Source of the DNA: Thiosocius sp963808165
GTDB lineage: Bacteria; Pseudomonadota; Gammaproteobacteria; Chromatiales; Chromatiaceae
Assembly (NCBI GenBank): GCA_963808165.1
Contig: CAWEET010000021.1
Coordinates: 434,001-498,000 of the forward strand
Direction of reading: 5' to 3'
DNA length: 64,000 bases
The notes under the pieces were generated by a model, which saw only the letters and a list, made by a program, of their open reading frames with translations, searched no databases and had not been told where the DNA came from. Both the position numbers and the translations under genes were made by a program. This document shows, in pieces, positions 35,026 through 42,012 of the stretch (position 1 is its first letter; the number at the start of each line of letters is the position of its first letter).

Positions 35026-36429
35026 CTATCGCGCTACCGGGCCGAGAAAGCGGGCATGCTCGTCGATCACGATTTCAGGGATGGTCTCCGACTCGATATG
35101 GAACCTGATCTCGCTGCTCGACGATTTCAGCTCGATCGGGTCGATTTCGACGCGCAGCGGCAGATCCGCCACGGCGCCGCTATCGATCTCGATGCCTTCC
35201 GTCTGACCGATCACCTGCAGCCCTTCGAGGCCGGATACCGACAGACGGTAGCTCTGCTTCTCATCATGCATATTGATCAGTTTGAGGTTGTACACGTTCT
35301 GTACCAGGCCCGCGTCGGTCTCAGTATAGAGGACATTGCGGTCACGGATGATGTCGACTTCCAGCGGGATCCGGGTCAGCAAGCCGTACACCAGCGCGCC
35401 AGTGACGAAGGTCAGAATGGCGATATAGACCAGAAGCCGTGGGCGTAGGACCTTGGTAGGCTGCCCCTGCAGGGCATGCTCGGTGGTGTACTTCACCAGG
35501 CCGCGTGGGTAACCCATTTTGTCCATGACGTCATCGCATACGTCGATGCAGGCCGCGCAGCCGATGCACTGATACTGCAGGCCGTCACGGATGTCGATGC
35601 CAACTGGGCAGACCTGTACGCACAGACCGCAGTCGATGCAGTCGCCGAGCCCGACCTCGGCCGACGGGGTGCCGCGGCGGCGTGACCCGCGCGGATTGCC
35701 ACGCATTTCATCGTAGGAGATGACCAGGGTGTCATGGTCGAACATCGCACTCTGGAAGCGTGCGTAGGGACACATATAGATGCACACCTGTTCGCGCATG
35801 AAACCTGCGTTGCCGTAGGTCGCAAAACCGTAAAAGAAGATCCAGAAGGTTTCCCAGGGGCCGAGGTTCCAGCTCAGCAAATGGACCGAGAGTTCCTTGA
35901 TCGGCGTGAAGTAACCGACGAAAGTGAAGCCGGTCCAAAGCGAGAACAGCAGCCAGGCGCCATGTTTCGTCGCCTTGATGCCGAAGTAGGCGGCATCGTG
36001 CGGACCCTGGTCGCGTTTCTTCTGTTGCCGTGCGGTGCCCTCGATCTTGCGCTCTATCCACATGTAGATCTCGGTCCAGACCGTCTGCGGACAGGCGTAG
36101 CCACACCACAATCGCCCGGCCAGCGTGGTGAACATGAACAGCGAGATGGCCGCGATGATAAGCAACATCGAGAGGTAGAAGAAGTCTTGCGGCCAGAAGG
36201 TCAGACCTAAGATGTGAAACTTGCGCGCCGGCAGGTCGAAGAGTACCGCCTGATGACCATCCCAGTTGATCCAGGGCAGGCCGTAGTAGGTGCCCAGCAG
36301 AGCCGCCATCGCGAGCAGGCGCAGTGCCGCGAAAACACCATGGACCTCGCGCGCGTAGATCTTCTCACGCTTCTGATAGAGATCGTCTTCGATCGGGGTT
36401 TCATTCTTGTTCGCGGCAGGCTGGGACAT
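35026..36429 (-). CDS. ccoG: Cytochrome c oxidase accessory protein CcoG
   Basis: 467 residues. It is a membrane ferredoxin-like protein with several transmembrane helices (about 40-60, 80-105, 160-180, 200-220, 345-365). Two 4Fe-4S clusters are suggested by CIDCGLCVQVCPVGIDIRDG and CIGCAACIDVC, with further CxxxxxC motifs (WCGYACPQ, CIYMCPYARFQ). A C-terminal immunoglobulin-like domain follows. CcoG supports copper reduction for cbb3 assembly. The ATG at 36429 begins MSQPAANKNE; upstream codons overlap the preceding gene. Confidence 0.95.
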   Translation of the reverse strand: MSQPAANKNETPIEDDLYQKREKIYAREVHGVFAALRLLAMAALLGTYYGLPWINWDGHQAVLFDLPARKFHILGLTFWPQDFFYLSMLLIIAAISLFMFTTLAGRLWCGYACPQTVWTEIYMWIERKIEGTARQQKKRDQGPHDAAYFGIKATKHGAWLLFSLWTGFTFVGYFTPIKELSVHLLSWNLGPWETFWIFFYGFATYGNAGFMREQVCIYMCPYARFQSAMFDHDTLVISYDEMRGNPRGSRRRGTPSAEVGLGDCIDCGLCVQVCPVGIDIRDGLQYQCIGCAACIDVCDDVMDKMGYPRGLVKYTTEHALQGQPTKVLRPRLLVYIAILTFVTGALVYGLLTRIPLEVDIIRDRNVLYTETDAGLVQNVYNLKLINMHDEKQSYRLSVSGLEGLQVIGQTEGIEIDSGAVADLPLRVEIDPIELKSSSSEIRFHIESETIPEIVIDEHARFLGPVAR

Positions 36430-36446
36430 CTTCGACTGTTCCGTGA

Positions 36447-36746
36447 TCAGGATTTTGTGGCGGAGTTCGAGTGTATCTCCCGGTTGGCCGGTCTGCGGAA
36501 ATAGCAGGTCAGTGCGCAACTGATCGAGGTCAGCAGCCAGAAGCAGAAGAACCCGATGGTATAGCCGCCGATGCGCGTCAGGTCGGGGAAACCTCCGATC
36601 ATACCGAGCTCGATTGGGTCGAAGACGGTGAAAAAGATGATGGTAGCCAGACTCGCCGTGAGAAAAGACGGCCACATGACTGAAACTATCTGTTGGACAA
36701 CCGGCAACTGGTTCTTGTCAGACCGGGTGGCTGGCAGAGTGGACAT
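36447..36746 (-). CDS. Small two-helix membrane protein in the cco operon
   Basis: 99 residues with two predicted transmembrane helices (about 25-45, WPSFLTASLATIIFFTVFDP; and about 62-82, YTIGFFCFWLLTSISCALTCYF). The start at 36746 has AGGAA six bases upstream; an ATG at 36752 lies inside that spacing. No family name is assigned. Its placement between ccoP and ccoG suggests a role in oxidase assembly or membrane environment. Confidence 0.8.
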   Translation of the reverse strand: MSTLPATRSDKNQLPVVQQIVSVMWPSFLTASLATIIFFTVFDPIELGMIGGFPDLTRIGGYTIGFFCFWLLTSISCALTCYFRRPANREIHSNSATKS

Positions 36747-36871
36747 GGTCATTTCCTGTGCAGTCGCCGGTCCGATCGAATCCGGCGGTCAGTCATGTTA
36801 GCGCTGTATCCTCGCTCGATCCGCAAGCCCGTGCCGGGCGGCACATGGGAGGCGAGAACAACAAACGGATT

Positions 36872-36943
36872 CTGGCCCTGCAACCGGGCGGGTGTCTTTG
36901 ATAATTCGCATTACCATCGATTACCCGCCCGATGCAGGGCCAG
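36872..36943 (-). ncRNA. Long hairpin between ccoP and the small membrane gene (RNA-level element)
   Basis: CTGGCCCTGCA and CGGGCGGGT on one arm (36872-36893) pair with their complements (36923-36943), giving about 20 bp with one small internal mismatch around a 29-base loop. It begins 15 bases after the ccoP stop, inside a 206-base gap. There is no T-run, so it may stabilise the ccoNOQP part of the message or attenuate transcription rather than end it. Confidence 0.5.
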
Positions 36944-36958
36944 CGTGCGGACAGCTTA

Positions 36959-37861
36959 TTACTGCTGGGTCAGGCTGATCACATAGGCGGTCAGCAGGTG
37001 TACCTTCTCGTCACCCAGCAGATCTTGGTGGGCAGGCATCACGCCGTTGCGTCCCTTGACGAGGGTCTGCCTGATGATGCCCTCACTGCCGCCGTACAAC
37101 CAGCTGGTATCGGTGAGGTTGGGCGCGCCGAGCATCTGGTTGCCGGTGCCGTCCATGCCGTGGCAGCCGATACAGCCTGCAGTCATGAACACCTCCTTTC
37201 CCGCCTCTGCCTTGGCGGCATCGACGTCCCGCCCGGACAGGCTGGCCACGTAGGTGGATACCTGGTCGATCTTTTCGTCACCGAGGTGTGCGTGCGGCGG
37301 CATGACCCCTATGCGGCCATTGGCGATCGACACCCGGATCTGCTCGGGCGTACCGCCCCAGAGCCAGTTTTCGTCGGTCAGGTTCGGGAAGCCACGCGAG
37401 CCCCCGGCATCCGAACCATGGCACTGCATGCAGTAGGTCAGGAACAGGCGTTTGCCCATATCCCGTGCCTCCTGGTAATCCGGCTTGCTGGCCAGATCGG
37501 TAACGGCGACCGCGGCATACTGCTGGTAGATCGGGCCGTACTTTTCTTCGGCCCTGGCCATCTCGGCTTCATACTGGCTGCCATGCGATGTCCAGCCCAG
37601 CAGGCCCTTGAAGGCGCCGAGACCGGGGTACAGGGCCAGGTAACCGGCAGCAAAGAACAGCGTGATGTAGAACAGCCAGAGCCACCAGCGTGGCAGGGGG
37701 TTGTTGTACTCCTGCAGATTGCCGTCCCAGGTGTGACCGGTAACGTCGCCTTGTGCCGACTCGCCGGTCCGCCGGCGCATGGTCCACCAGACGAGCCAGA
37801 CGCAGCCCAACATGTTGGCCACGGTAAGAATGATAATCCACCCACTCCAGAAACTGCTCAT
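36959..37861 (-). CDS. ccoP: cbb3-type cytochrome c oxidase subunit III (diheme)
   Basis: 300 residues. The N-terminal transmembrane region has two helices (about 5-25 and 58-78), followed by two class I c-type heme domains with CMQCHG and CIGCHG. Axial Met candidates are in GVMPPHAHLG and GVMPAHQDLLG. It passes electrons from soluble cytochrome c to CcoO/CcoN. The ATG overlaps the ccoQ stop (ATGA). Confidence 0.96.
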   Translation of the reverse strand: MSSFWSGWIIILTVANMLGCVWLVWWTMRRRTGESAQGDVTGHTWDGNLQEYNNPLPRWWLWLFYITLFFAAGYLALYPGLGAFKGLLGWTSHGSQYEAEMARAEEKYGPIYQQYAAVAVTDLASKPDYQEARDMGKRLFLTYCMQCHGSDAGGSRGFPNLTDENWLWGGTPEQIRVSIANGRIGVMPPHAHLGDEKIDQVSTYVASLSGRDVDAAKAEAGKEVFMTAGCIGCHGMDGTGNQMLGAPNLTDTSWLYGGSEGIIRQTLVKGRNGVMPAHQDLLGDEKVHLLTAYVISLTQQ

Positions 37862-38034
37862 GACAGGTTCTCCTTCTCAATCGTTGCCCGGTGCTGATCC
37901 TCATCGGCGAAGGGCAGATTCGCGGCCTCGTCGAAAGACTTCTTGCGGCGCTTGCTATAGGCCCAGACGACGATCCCGATGAATGAAGCCATCAGAATGG
38001 CGGTCTGCCAGGCTCGAATGTCGTTGATATCCAT
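37858..38034 (-). CDS. ccoQ: cbb3-type cytochrome oxidase subunit CcoQ
   Basis: 58 residues with one transmembrane helix (AILMASFIGIVVWAYS) followed by a basic stretch SKRRKKSFDEAANLPF, the typical CcoQ pattern. It stabilises CcoP association. The start MDINDIRA at 38034 is the family form; in-frame GTGs at 38046 and 38043 are alternatives. It follows ccoO by 5 bases. Confidence 0.92.
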   Translation of the reverse strand: MDINDIRAWQTAILMASFIGIVVWAYSKRRKKSFDEAANLPFADEDQHRATIEKENLS

Positions 38035-38039
38035 GCCGA

Positions 38040-38666
38040 TCACCACTGCCTTGACGCGAGGCCCAGACCCTGCAGGTAGGCCACCAGGGCCTCTGCTTCG
38101 GTCTTGCCGGCGACGTCGTTCTGTGCATTGCTCATATCCTGCTCGCTGTACAACTCACAGGTCGAACAGGTCGCGCCGACGGCGACGTTGAGGGCCTTCA
38201 TCTTGGACGCCGTGTCCTCGCCGCTGAGCGTGGCCTCACTCAGCCAGGGATAGGCCGGCATATTCGATTCCGGCACGACGTCGCGCGGGTTGATCAGATG
38301 GACATAGTGCCAATCGTCACTATAACGGCCACCGACACGGGCGAGATCCGGGCCAGTCCGCTTCGAGCCCCACTGGAACGGGTGGTCATAGACCGACTCG
38401 CCGGCGACGGAAAAGTGACCGTAGCGCTCGGTCTCGGCGCGGAACGGGCGGATCATCTGCGAATGGCAGTTGTAACAGCCCTCGCGGATGTAGACGTCGC
38501 GGCCCTCCAGTCGCAGCGCGCTGTACTTGCTTACGCCAGGTGCCGGTGCGGTGGTCTCCGTGAGGAAGAACAGCGGGACGATCTCGACCAGCCCGCCGAC
38601 ACTGATCACCAGGATGACCAATATCGCCAGCAGGCCGATGTTCTTTTCAACGACTTCATGTGACAT
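38040..38666 (-). CDS. ccoO: cbb3-type cytochrome c oxidase subunit II (monoheme)
   Basis: 208 residues. One N-terminal transmembrane anchor (LLAILVILVISVGGLVEIVPLFF) precedes a periplasmic c-type heme domain with CYNCHSQMIRPF. A Met ligand candidate is in NMPAYPWL. AAGGAG precedes the ATG. Confidence 0.96.
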   Translation of the reverse strand: MSHEVVEKNIGLLAILVILVISVGGLVEIVPLFFLTETTAPAPGVSKYSALRLEGRDVYIREGCYNCHSQMIRPFRAETERYGHFSVAGESVYDHPFQWGSKRTGPDLARVGGRYSDDWHYVHLINPRDVVPESNMPAYPWLSEATLSGEDTASKMKALNVAVGATCSTCELYSEQDMSNAQNDVAGKTEAEALVAYLQGLGLASRQW

Positions 38667-38684
38667 TGTCGATTCTCCTTCGGA

Positions 38685-40118
38685 TCAATGGGCTGCCGGT
38701 GCCGGGATGGCGTCGTCGGCGTCCTGGACACTACCTTCGCCGACCGTCTTCCAGACGTTGTAGGCCATGAAGAACATGCCGACGAGGAACATCGCACCGC
38801 CGAGCAGGCGCACGTAGTAGAACGGGTAGGTGCGTTCGACCGACTCGATGAACGAGTAGGTGAGCGTGCCGTCTGCGTTCACTGCACGCCACATCAGGCC
38901 CTGCATGACGCCAGCGATCCACATCGCCGCGATGTACAGGACCACACCGATGGTGGCGATCCAGAAGTGCACCTCGACCAATTTCATGCTGTACATCTGA
39001 ACCTTGCCGAACAGCCGCGGGATCAGGTAGTACAGCGAGCCGATGGAGACCATCGCGACCCAGCCGAGTGCGCCGGAGTGCACGTGTCCGACGGTCCAGT
39101 CGGTGTAGTGCGACAGGGCATTGACTGTCTTGATGGACATCATCGGACCTTCGAAGGTCGACATGCCGTAGAAGGACAGTGACACGATAAGGAACTTCAG
39201 GACCGGGTCGGTACGCAGCTTATGCCAGGCGCCGGACAGGGTCATGATGCCGTTGATCATCCCGCCCCAGGAAGGCGCCAGCAGGATCAGCGAAAAGACC
39301 ATGCCGACCGACTGTGCCCAGTCGGGCAGCGCGGTGTAATGCAGGTGGTGCGGGCCGGCCCACATGTAGGTGGAGATCAGTGCCCAGAAGTGCACGACCG
39401 ACAGGCGGTAGGAATAGACGGGCCGTTCGGCCTGCTTCGGGATGAAGTAGTACATCATGCCGAGGAAGGCGGTGGTCAGGAAGAAGCCCACCGCGTTGTG
39501 TCCGTACCACCACTGCACCATGGCGTCGATCGCACCGGGGTAGAAGCTGTAGCCCTTGGTCAGGGTGACCGGGACGAAGGCGCTGTTGACGATGTGCAGG
39601 ACGGCGATGGTCAGGATGAATGCGCCGAAGAACCAGTTGGCCACGTAGATGTGCTTGACCTTGCGGGTCACGATGGTGCCGAAGAACACGATTGCGTAGC
39701 TCACCCAGACCACCGCGATCAGCAGATCGATCGGCCATTCCAACTCGGCATATTCTTTACCGGAGGTGATGCCCAGCGGGAGGGTCACGGCGGCGAGGAT
39801 GATGACCACCGTCCATCCCCAGAAGGTGAAGGCTGCCAGCGGACCGCCGAACAATCGCGACTGGTTGGTGCGCTGTACCACGTAATACGAGGTGGCGAAC
39901 AGTGCGGAGCCGCCGAACGCGAAGATGACGGCATTGGTGTGCAGGGGGCGAAGTCGGCCGTAGCTCAGCCAGGGAATGCCGTCCCAAAGAACCAGATCCG
40001 GAAAGGCCAGCTGAGCTGCAACGATGACGCCGACGAGCATCCCTACAATGCCCCAGACGACGGTCATGATCGCAAACTGGCGCACGACCTTATAGTTGTA
40101 GGTGGTCTGTGACTCCAT
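38685..40118 (-). CDS. ccoN: cbb3-type cytochrome c oxidase catalytic subunit I
   Basis: A 477-residue heme-copper oxidase with about 12 transmembrane helices. Histidine ligands are visible in RPLHTNAVIFAFGG (low-spin heme), WWYGHNAVGFFLT (CuB, with the Tyr of the cbb3 family further on), GPHHLHYTALPDW (CuB His pair) and HVHSGALGW. It reduces O2 to water with proton pumping at low oxygen. GGAGA precedes the ATG at 40118. It heads the operon ccoNOQP-small-ccoG-ccoH, with an FNR box about 100 bases upstream. Confidence 0.96.
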   Translation of the reverse strand: MESQTTYNYKVVRQFAIMTVVWGIVGMLVGVIVAAQLAFPDLVLWDGIPWLSYGRLRPLHTNAVIFAFGGSALFATSYYVVQRTNQSRLFGGPLAAFTFWGWTVVIILAAVTLPLGITSGKEYAELEWPIDLLIAVVWVSYAIVFFGTIVTRKVKHIYVANWFFGAFILTIAVLHIVNSAFVPVTLTKGYSFYPGAIDAMVQWWYGHNAVGFFLTTAFLGMMYYFIPKQAERPVYSYRLSVVHFWALISTYMWAGPHHLHYTALPDWAQSVGMVFSLILLAPSWGGMINGIMTLSGAWHKLRTDPVLKFLIVSLSFYGMSTFEGPMMSIKTVNALSHYTDWTVGHVHSGALGWVAMVSIGSLYYLIPRLFGKVQMYSMKLVEVHFWIATIGVVLYIAAMWIAGVMQGLMWRAVNADGTLTYSFIESVERTYPFYYVRLLGGAMFLVGMFFMAYNVWKTVGEGSVQDADDAIPAPAAH

Positions 40119-40213
40119 TGCGCGTCTCCACAAGATAAAAAGAATTCGACCGGCCAAGAACCAAGGCTGGCCAGTCTGCGGCGCACCCTAATTCTTTATA
40201 AGGAGTCGCTACT

Positions 40214-40227
40214 TTGACGTAGATCAA
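40214..40227 (-). promoter_or_regulatory. FNR box upstream of ccoN
   Basis: TTGAC-GTAG-ATCAA matches the FNR/Anr consensus TTGAT-N4-ATCAA with one mismatch. Its centre is about 102 bases before the ccoN start. A TATAAA lies at 40195-40200 on the ccoN strand, but exact class II spacing is not established. Confidence 0.65.
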
Positions 40228-40273
40228 CTGCGCGGCGCGCAGTGCGGGGGCAAGTATTTTTGTCGCTTTTGAA

Positions 40274-40287
40274 TTGAGCCAGATCAA
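40274..40287. promoter_or_regulatory. Second FNR-like box, over the fnr stop codon
   Basis: TTGAG-CCAG-ATCAA has one mismatch to the FNR consensus. Its centre is exactly 60 bp from the box at 40214-40227, and it overlaps the stop codon of the FNR gene. Confidence 0.45.
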
Positions 40288-41048
40288 GTCGAGGGTCTGG
40301 CACGTGGCGCCTCCAGGCTCGTTTGGTGCGTCACCATGCTCCGCAATCGGTCGATATCGAGGATCTGCACATGCTTGCGCTCCACCTTCAGGATTTTTTC
40401 GTCCTGGAATCGCGTGAACAGGCGGCTGACCGTCTCGAGCGCCAGCCCGAGGTAGCTGCCGATCTCCTGACGGGACATGCTGAGGAAGAAGTCCGTGGCG
40501 GAGAAGCCGCGCCGTTTGAAGCGCTCCGAGAGGCTGAGCAGAAAAGAGGCGACTCGCTCTTCGGCGGTACTCCTGCCGAGCAGCGCCATCATTTCCGCCT
40601 CCTGGCTGATCTCTTTGCTCAGCAGTCGGAACATCTGGTGCTGCAGGCTGGGGATATTGGCCGACAGGTCTTCGAGGCGCTCGAACGGCAGTTCGCAGAT
40701 CGCCGTGGTCTCCAGCGCGCGTGCGCTGCAGCCGTGCGTCCCGTCCTGGATCGCATCGAGTCCCAGGACCTCGCCCGGCAGATGGAACCCCACCACCTGC
40801 TCATCGCCATCGTTGGTCTGGGTGAAGGTCTTCACCGCACCGGTCTTGACGACATAGAGATTGCGGAAGGACTCGCCGGCCCGGAAAAGATTGTCGCCGC
40901 GCTGCAGAGGCCGGCTGCGTTTGACGATCGCATCCAGCCGGTCGACGTCTTCGGGACGCAGCCCCATCGGCAGACAAAGCGTCGCCAGGCTGCAGTCTCG
41001 ACAGGCAACCTTGATCTTTTCGAGTGAGATGACGTTCTTTTCAGGCAC
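40284..41048 (-). CDS. fnr: FNR-type oxygen-sensing transcription regulator (Crp family)
   Basis: 254 residues from a GTG at 41048 (V/MPEKNVI, as in E. coli FNR, which begins MIPEKR). The [4Fe-4S] ligands are Cys16, Cys19, Cys25 and Cys107. A cyclic-nucleotide-like beta-roll and dimer helix follow, then the helix-turn-helix EIGSYLGLALETVSRLFTRF with the E--SR recognition residues of FNR. It activates anaerobic and microaerobic genes. An in-frame ATG at 41129 would place the FNR box 41116-41129 inside the coding region, so it is rejected. It lies just upstream of ccoN in the same direction. Confidence 0.94.
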   Translation of the reverse strand: MPEKNVISLEKIKVACRDCSLATLCLPMGLRPEDVDRLDAIVKRSRPLQRGDNLFRAGESFRNLYVVKTGAVKTFTQTNDGDEQVVGFHLPGEVLGLDAIQDGTHGCSARALETTAICELPFERLEDLSANIPSLQHQMFRLLSKEISQEAEMMALLGRSTAEERVASFLLSLSERFKRRGFSATDFFLSMSRQEIGSYLGLALETVSRLFTRFQDEKILKVERKHVQILDIDRLRSMVTHQTSLEAPRARPST

Positions 41049-41115
41049 GGTGTTTCTCTCAGTCGATGGTCGGGTGGATTTTTCAATCCCTATACCCTGG
41101 ATTGTGCGGAGTTTT

Positions 41116-41129
41116 TTGACCTTGATCAA
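41116..41129 (-). promoter_or_regulatory. FNR box upstream of fnr (autoregulation)
   Basis: TTGAC-CTTG-ATCAA has one mismatch to the consensus. Its centre is 74 bases before the fnr GTG start. It also lies near the end of the convergent-side terminator of the globule gene. Confidence 0.65.
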
Positions 41130-41143
41130 TAACCTCCGTCATG

Positions 41144-41178
41144 GGCAAAAAAAACCCGCCCCTTTCGGGGGCGGGTTT
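41144..41178 (-). terminator. Intrinsic terminator of the Gly-rich gene
   Basis: On the reverse strand AAACCCGCCCC and GGGGCGGGTTT form an 11-bp stem around a 5-base loop, followed by TTTTT. It begins 17 bases after the stop of the gene at 41195-41668 and separates it from fnr. Confidence 0.85.
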
Positions 41179-41194
41179 GTGCCGCTGCGCGAGC

Positions 41195-41668
41195 TTACTC
41201 AGCCGGTGCCGGCGGTGCCATCTGGGCGCCACCATAACCGGGCCCATAGCCACCGCCGTAACCCGGACCGTAGCCGCCGCCGTAACCCGGGCCGCCATAG
41301 CCACCGCCCCAGGGTCCGCCACCCCAGCCGCCGTAGCCCGGCGCACTGTAGTTGTTGCCGCGGCCCCAGCCGTCGCCGGCACCATAGCCGCTGCCGTAGC
41401 CGCGCATATTGGTGTTGCCGCGGCCGCTCATGTTCATGCTGAAATCACCACCACCAGCCGCGTCGCCAGAGCCGTAGCCGTCACCCCAGCCCGAGGTGTT
41501 GCCGTAACCGCTGCCCCGGCCATAGTTCTGATCCCAGTTGTTGCCGCCCCCCCAAGGGCCGCCGCCGCCCCACGGGCCGCCGCCCCACCAGGCGCTGGCC
41601 GAGGACATGGTGAATACAGCTGCGCCAGCGACAACCGCCGCGCCGAATGCTTTTGCGAACTTCCGCAT
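41195..41668 (-). CDS. Secreted Gly/Tyr/Trp-rich protein, putative sulfur-globule envelope protein
   Basis: 157 residues. A Sec signal peptide (about residues 1-26, ending SSASA) precedes a low-complexity body made almost entirely of Gly, Tyr, Trp, Pro, Asn and Ser. It includes WGGGPWGGG units at the start and repeated GYGPGYGG near the end, with no cysteine. The composition and export fit the sulfur-globule proteins (Sgp/CV type) of purple sulfur bacteria, which coat stored sulfur; other glycine-rich surface proteins are possible. AGGAGT precedes the ATG. It has its own terminator, so it is a single-gene unit. Confidence 0.6.
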   Translation of the reverse strand: MRKFAKAFGAAVVAGAAVFTMSSASAWWGGGPWGGGGPWGGGNNWDQNYGRGSGYGNTSGWGDGYGSGDAAGGGDFSMNMSGRGNTNMRGYGSGYGAGDGWGRGNNYSAPGYGGWGGGPWGGGYGGPGYGGGYGPGYGGGYGPGYGGAQMAPPAPAE

Positions 41669-42012
41669 TTGAATGACTCCTGTTTTAGTGCGTATTTCTG
41701 TGGTTTAGATGTGCGCCCCTGCAGCGAGGGTACCAGTAGCGTCACTCGAGAAGAGCAGTCAGCACGGGCCCGGTTTCCCCTTGGTCTCGAGCACGACCCA
41801 CTATAGACCAAGCCGGCCGGCCCCACTAGCGCCGAAGGCGAAAAAATCGTGGGTAAAGTATTGGTTTATCGGATACTGATGATGCGCCCCTGGTGTCAGC
41901 CCCGGAAGCGGTCTTCGCGCCAGCGCCTGTGCATTTCCGATTGAGCGCAGTGGGGGCATCTGGTACCTTTTAATCCCGTCCGTTTTCACCTCCTGTTGGG
42001 CCCCATTGGCGC
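41669..42012. other. Gap between the Gly-rich gene and pyrG (divergent), 344 bp
   Basis: No gene is seen. A weak sigma-70 promoter for pyrG is possible: TTGAGC (41941-41946), 17 bases, TACCTT (41964-41969) with extended TG. GGTTTATC-GGATACTGAT at 41863-41880 resembles the palindrome region upstream of adk. For the Gly-rich gene only an isolated TATAGT near 41803 on the reverse strand was found. Confidence 0.4.

Noticed and set aside
41048..41129. Longer FNR start at 41129
   Set aside because: It would put the FNR box inside the gene and add 27 residues absent from FNR; the GTG at 41048 matches the family N-terminus.
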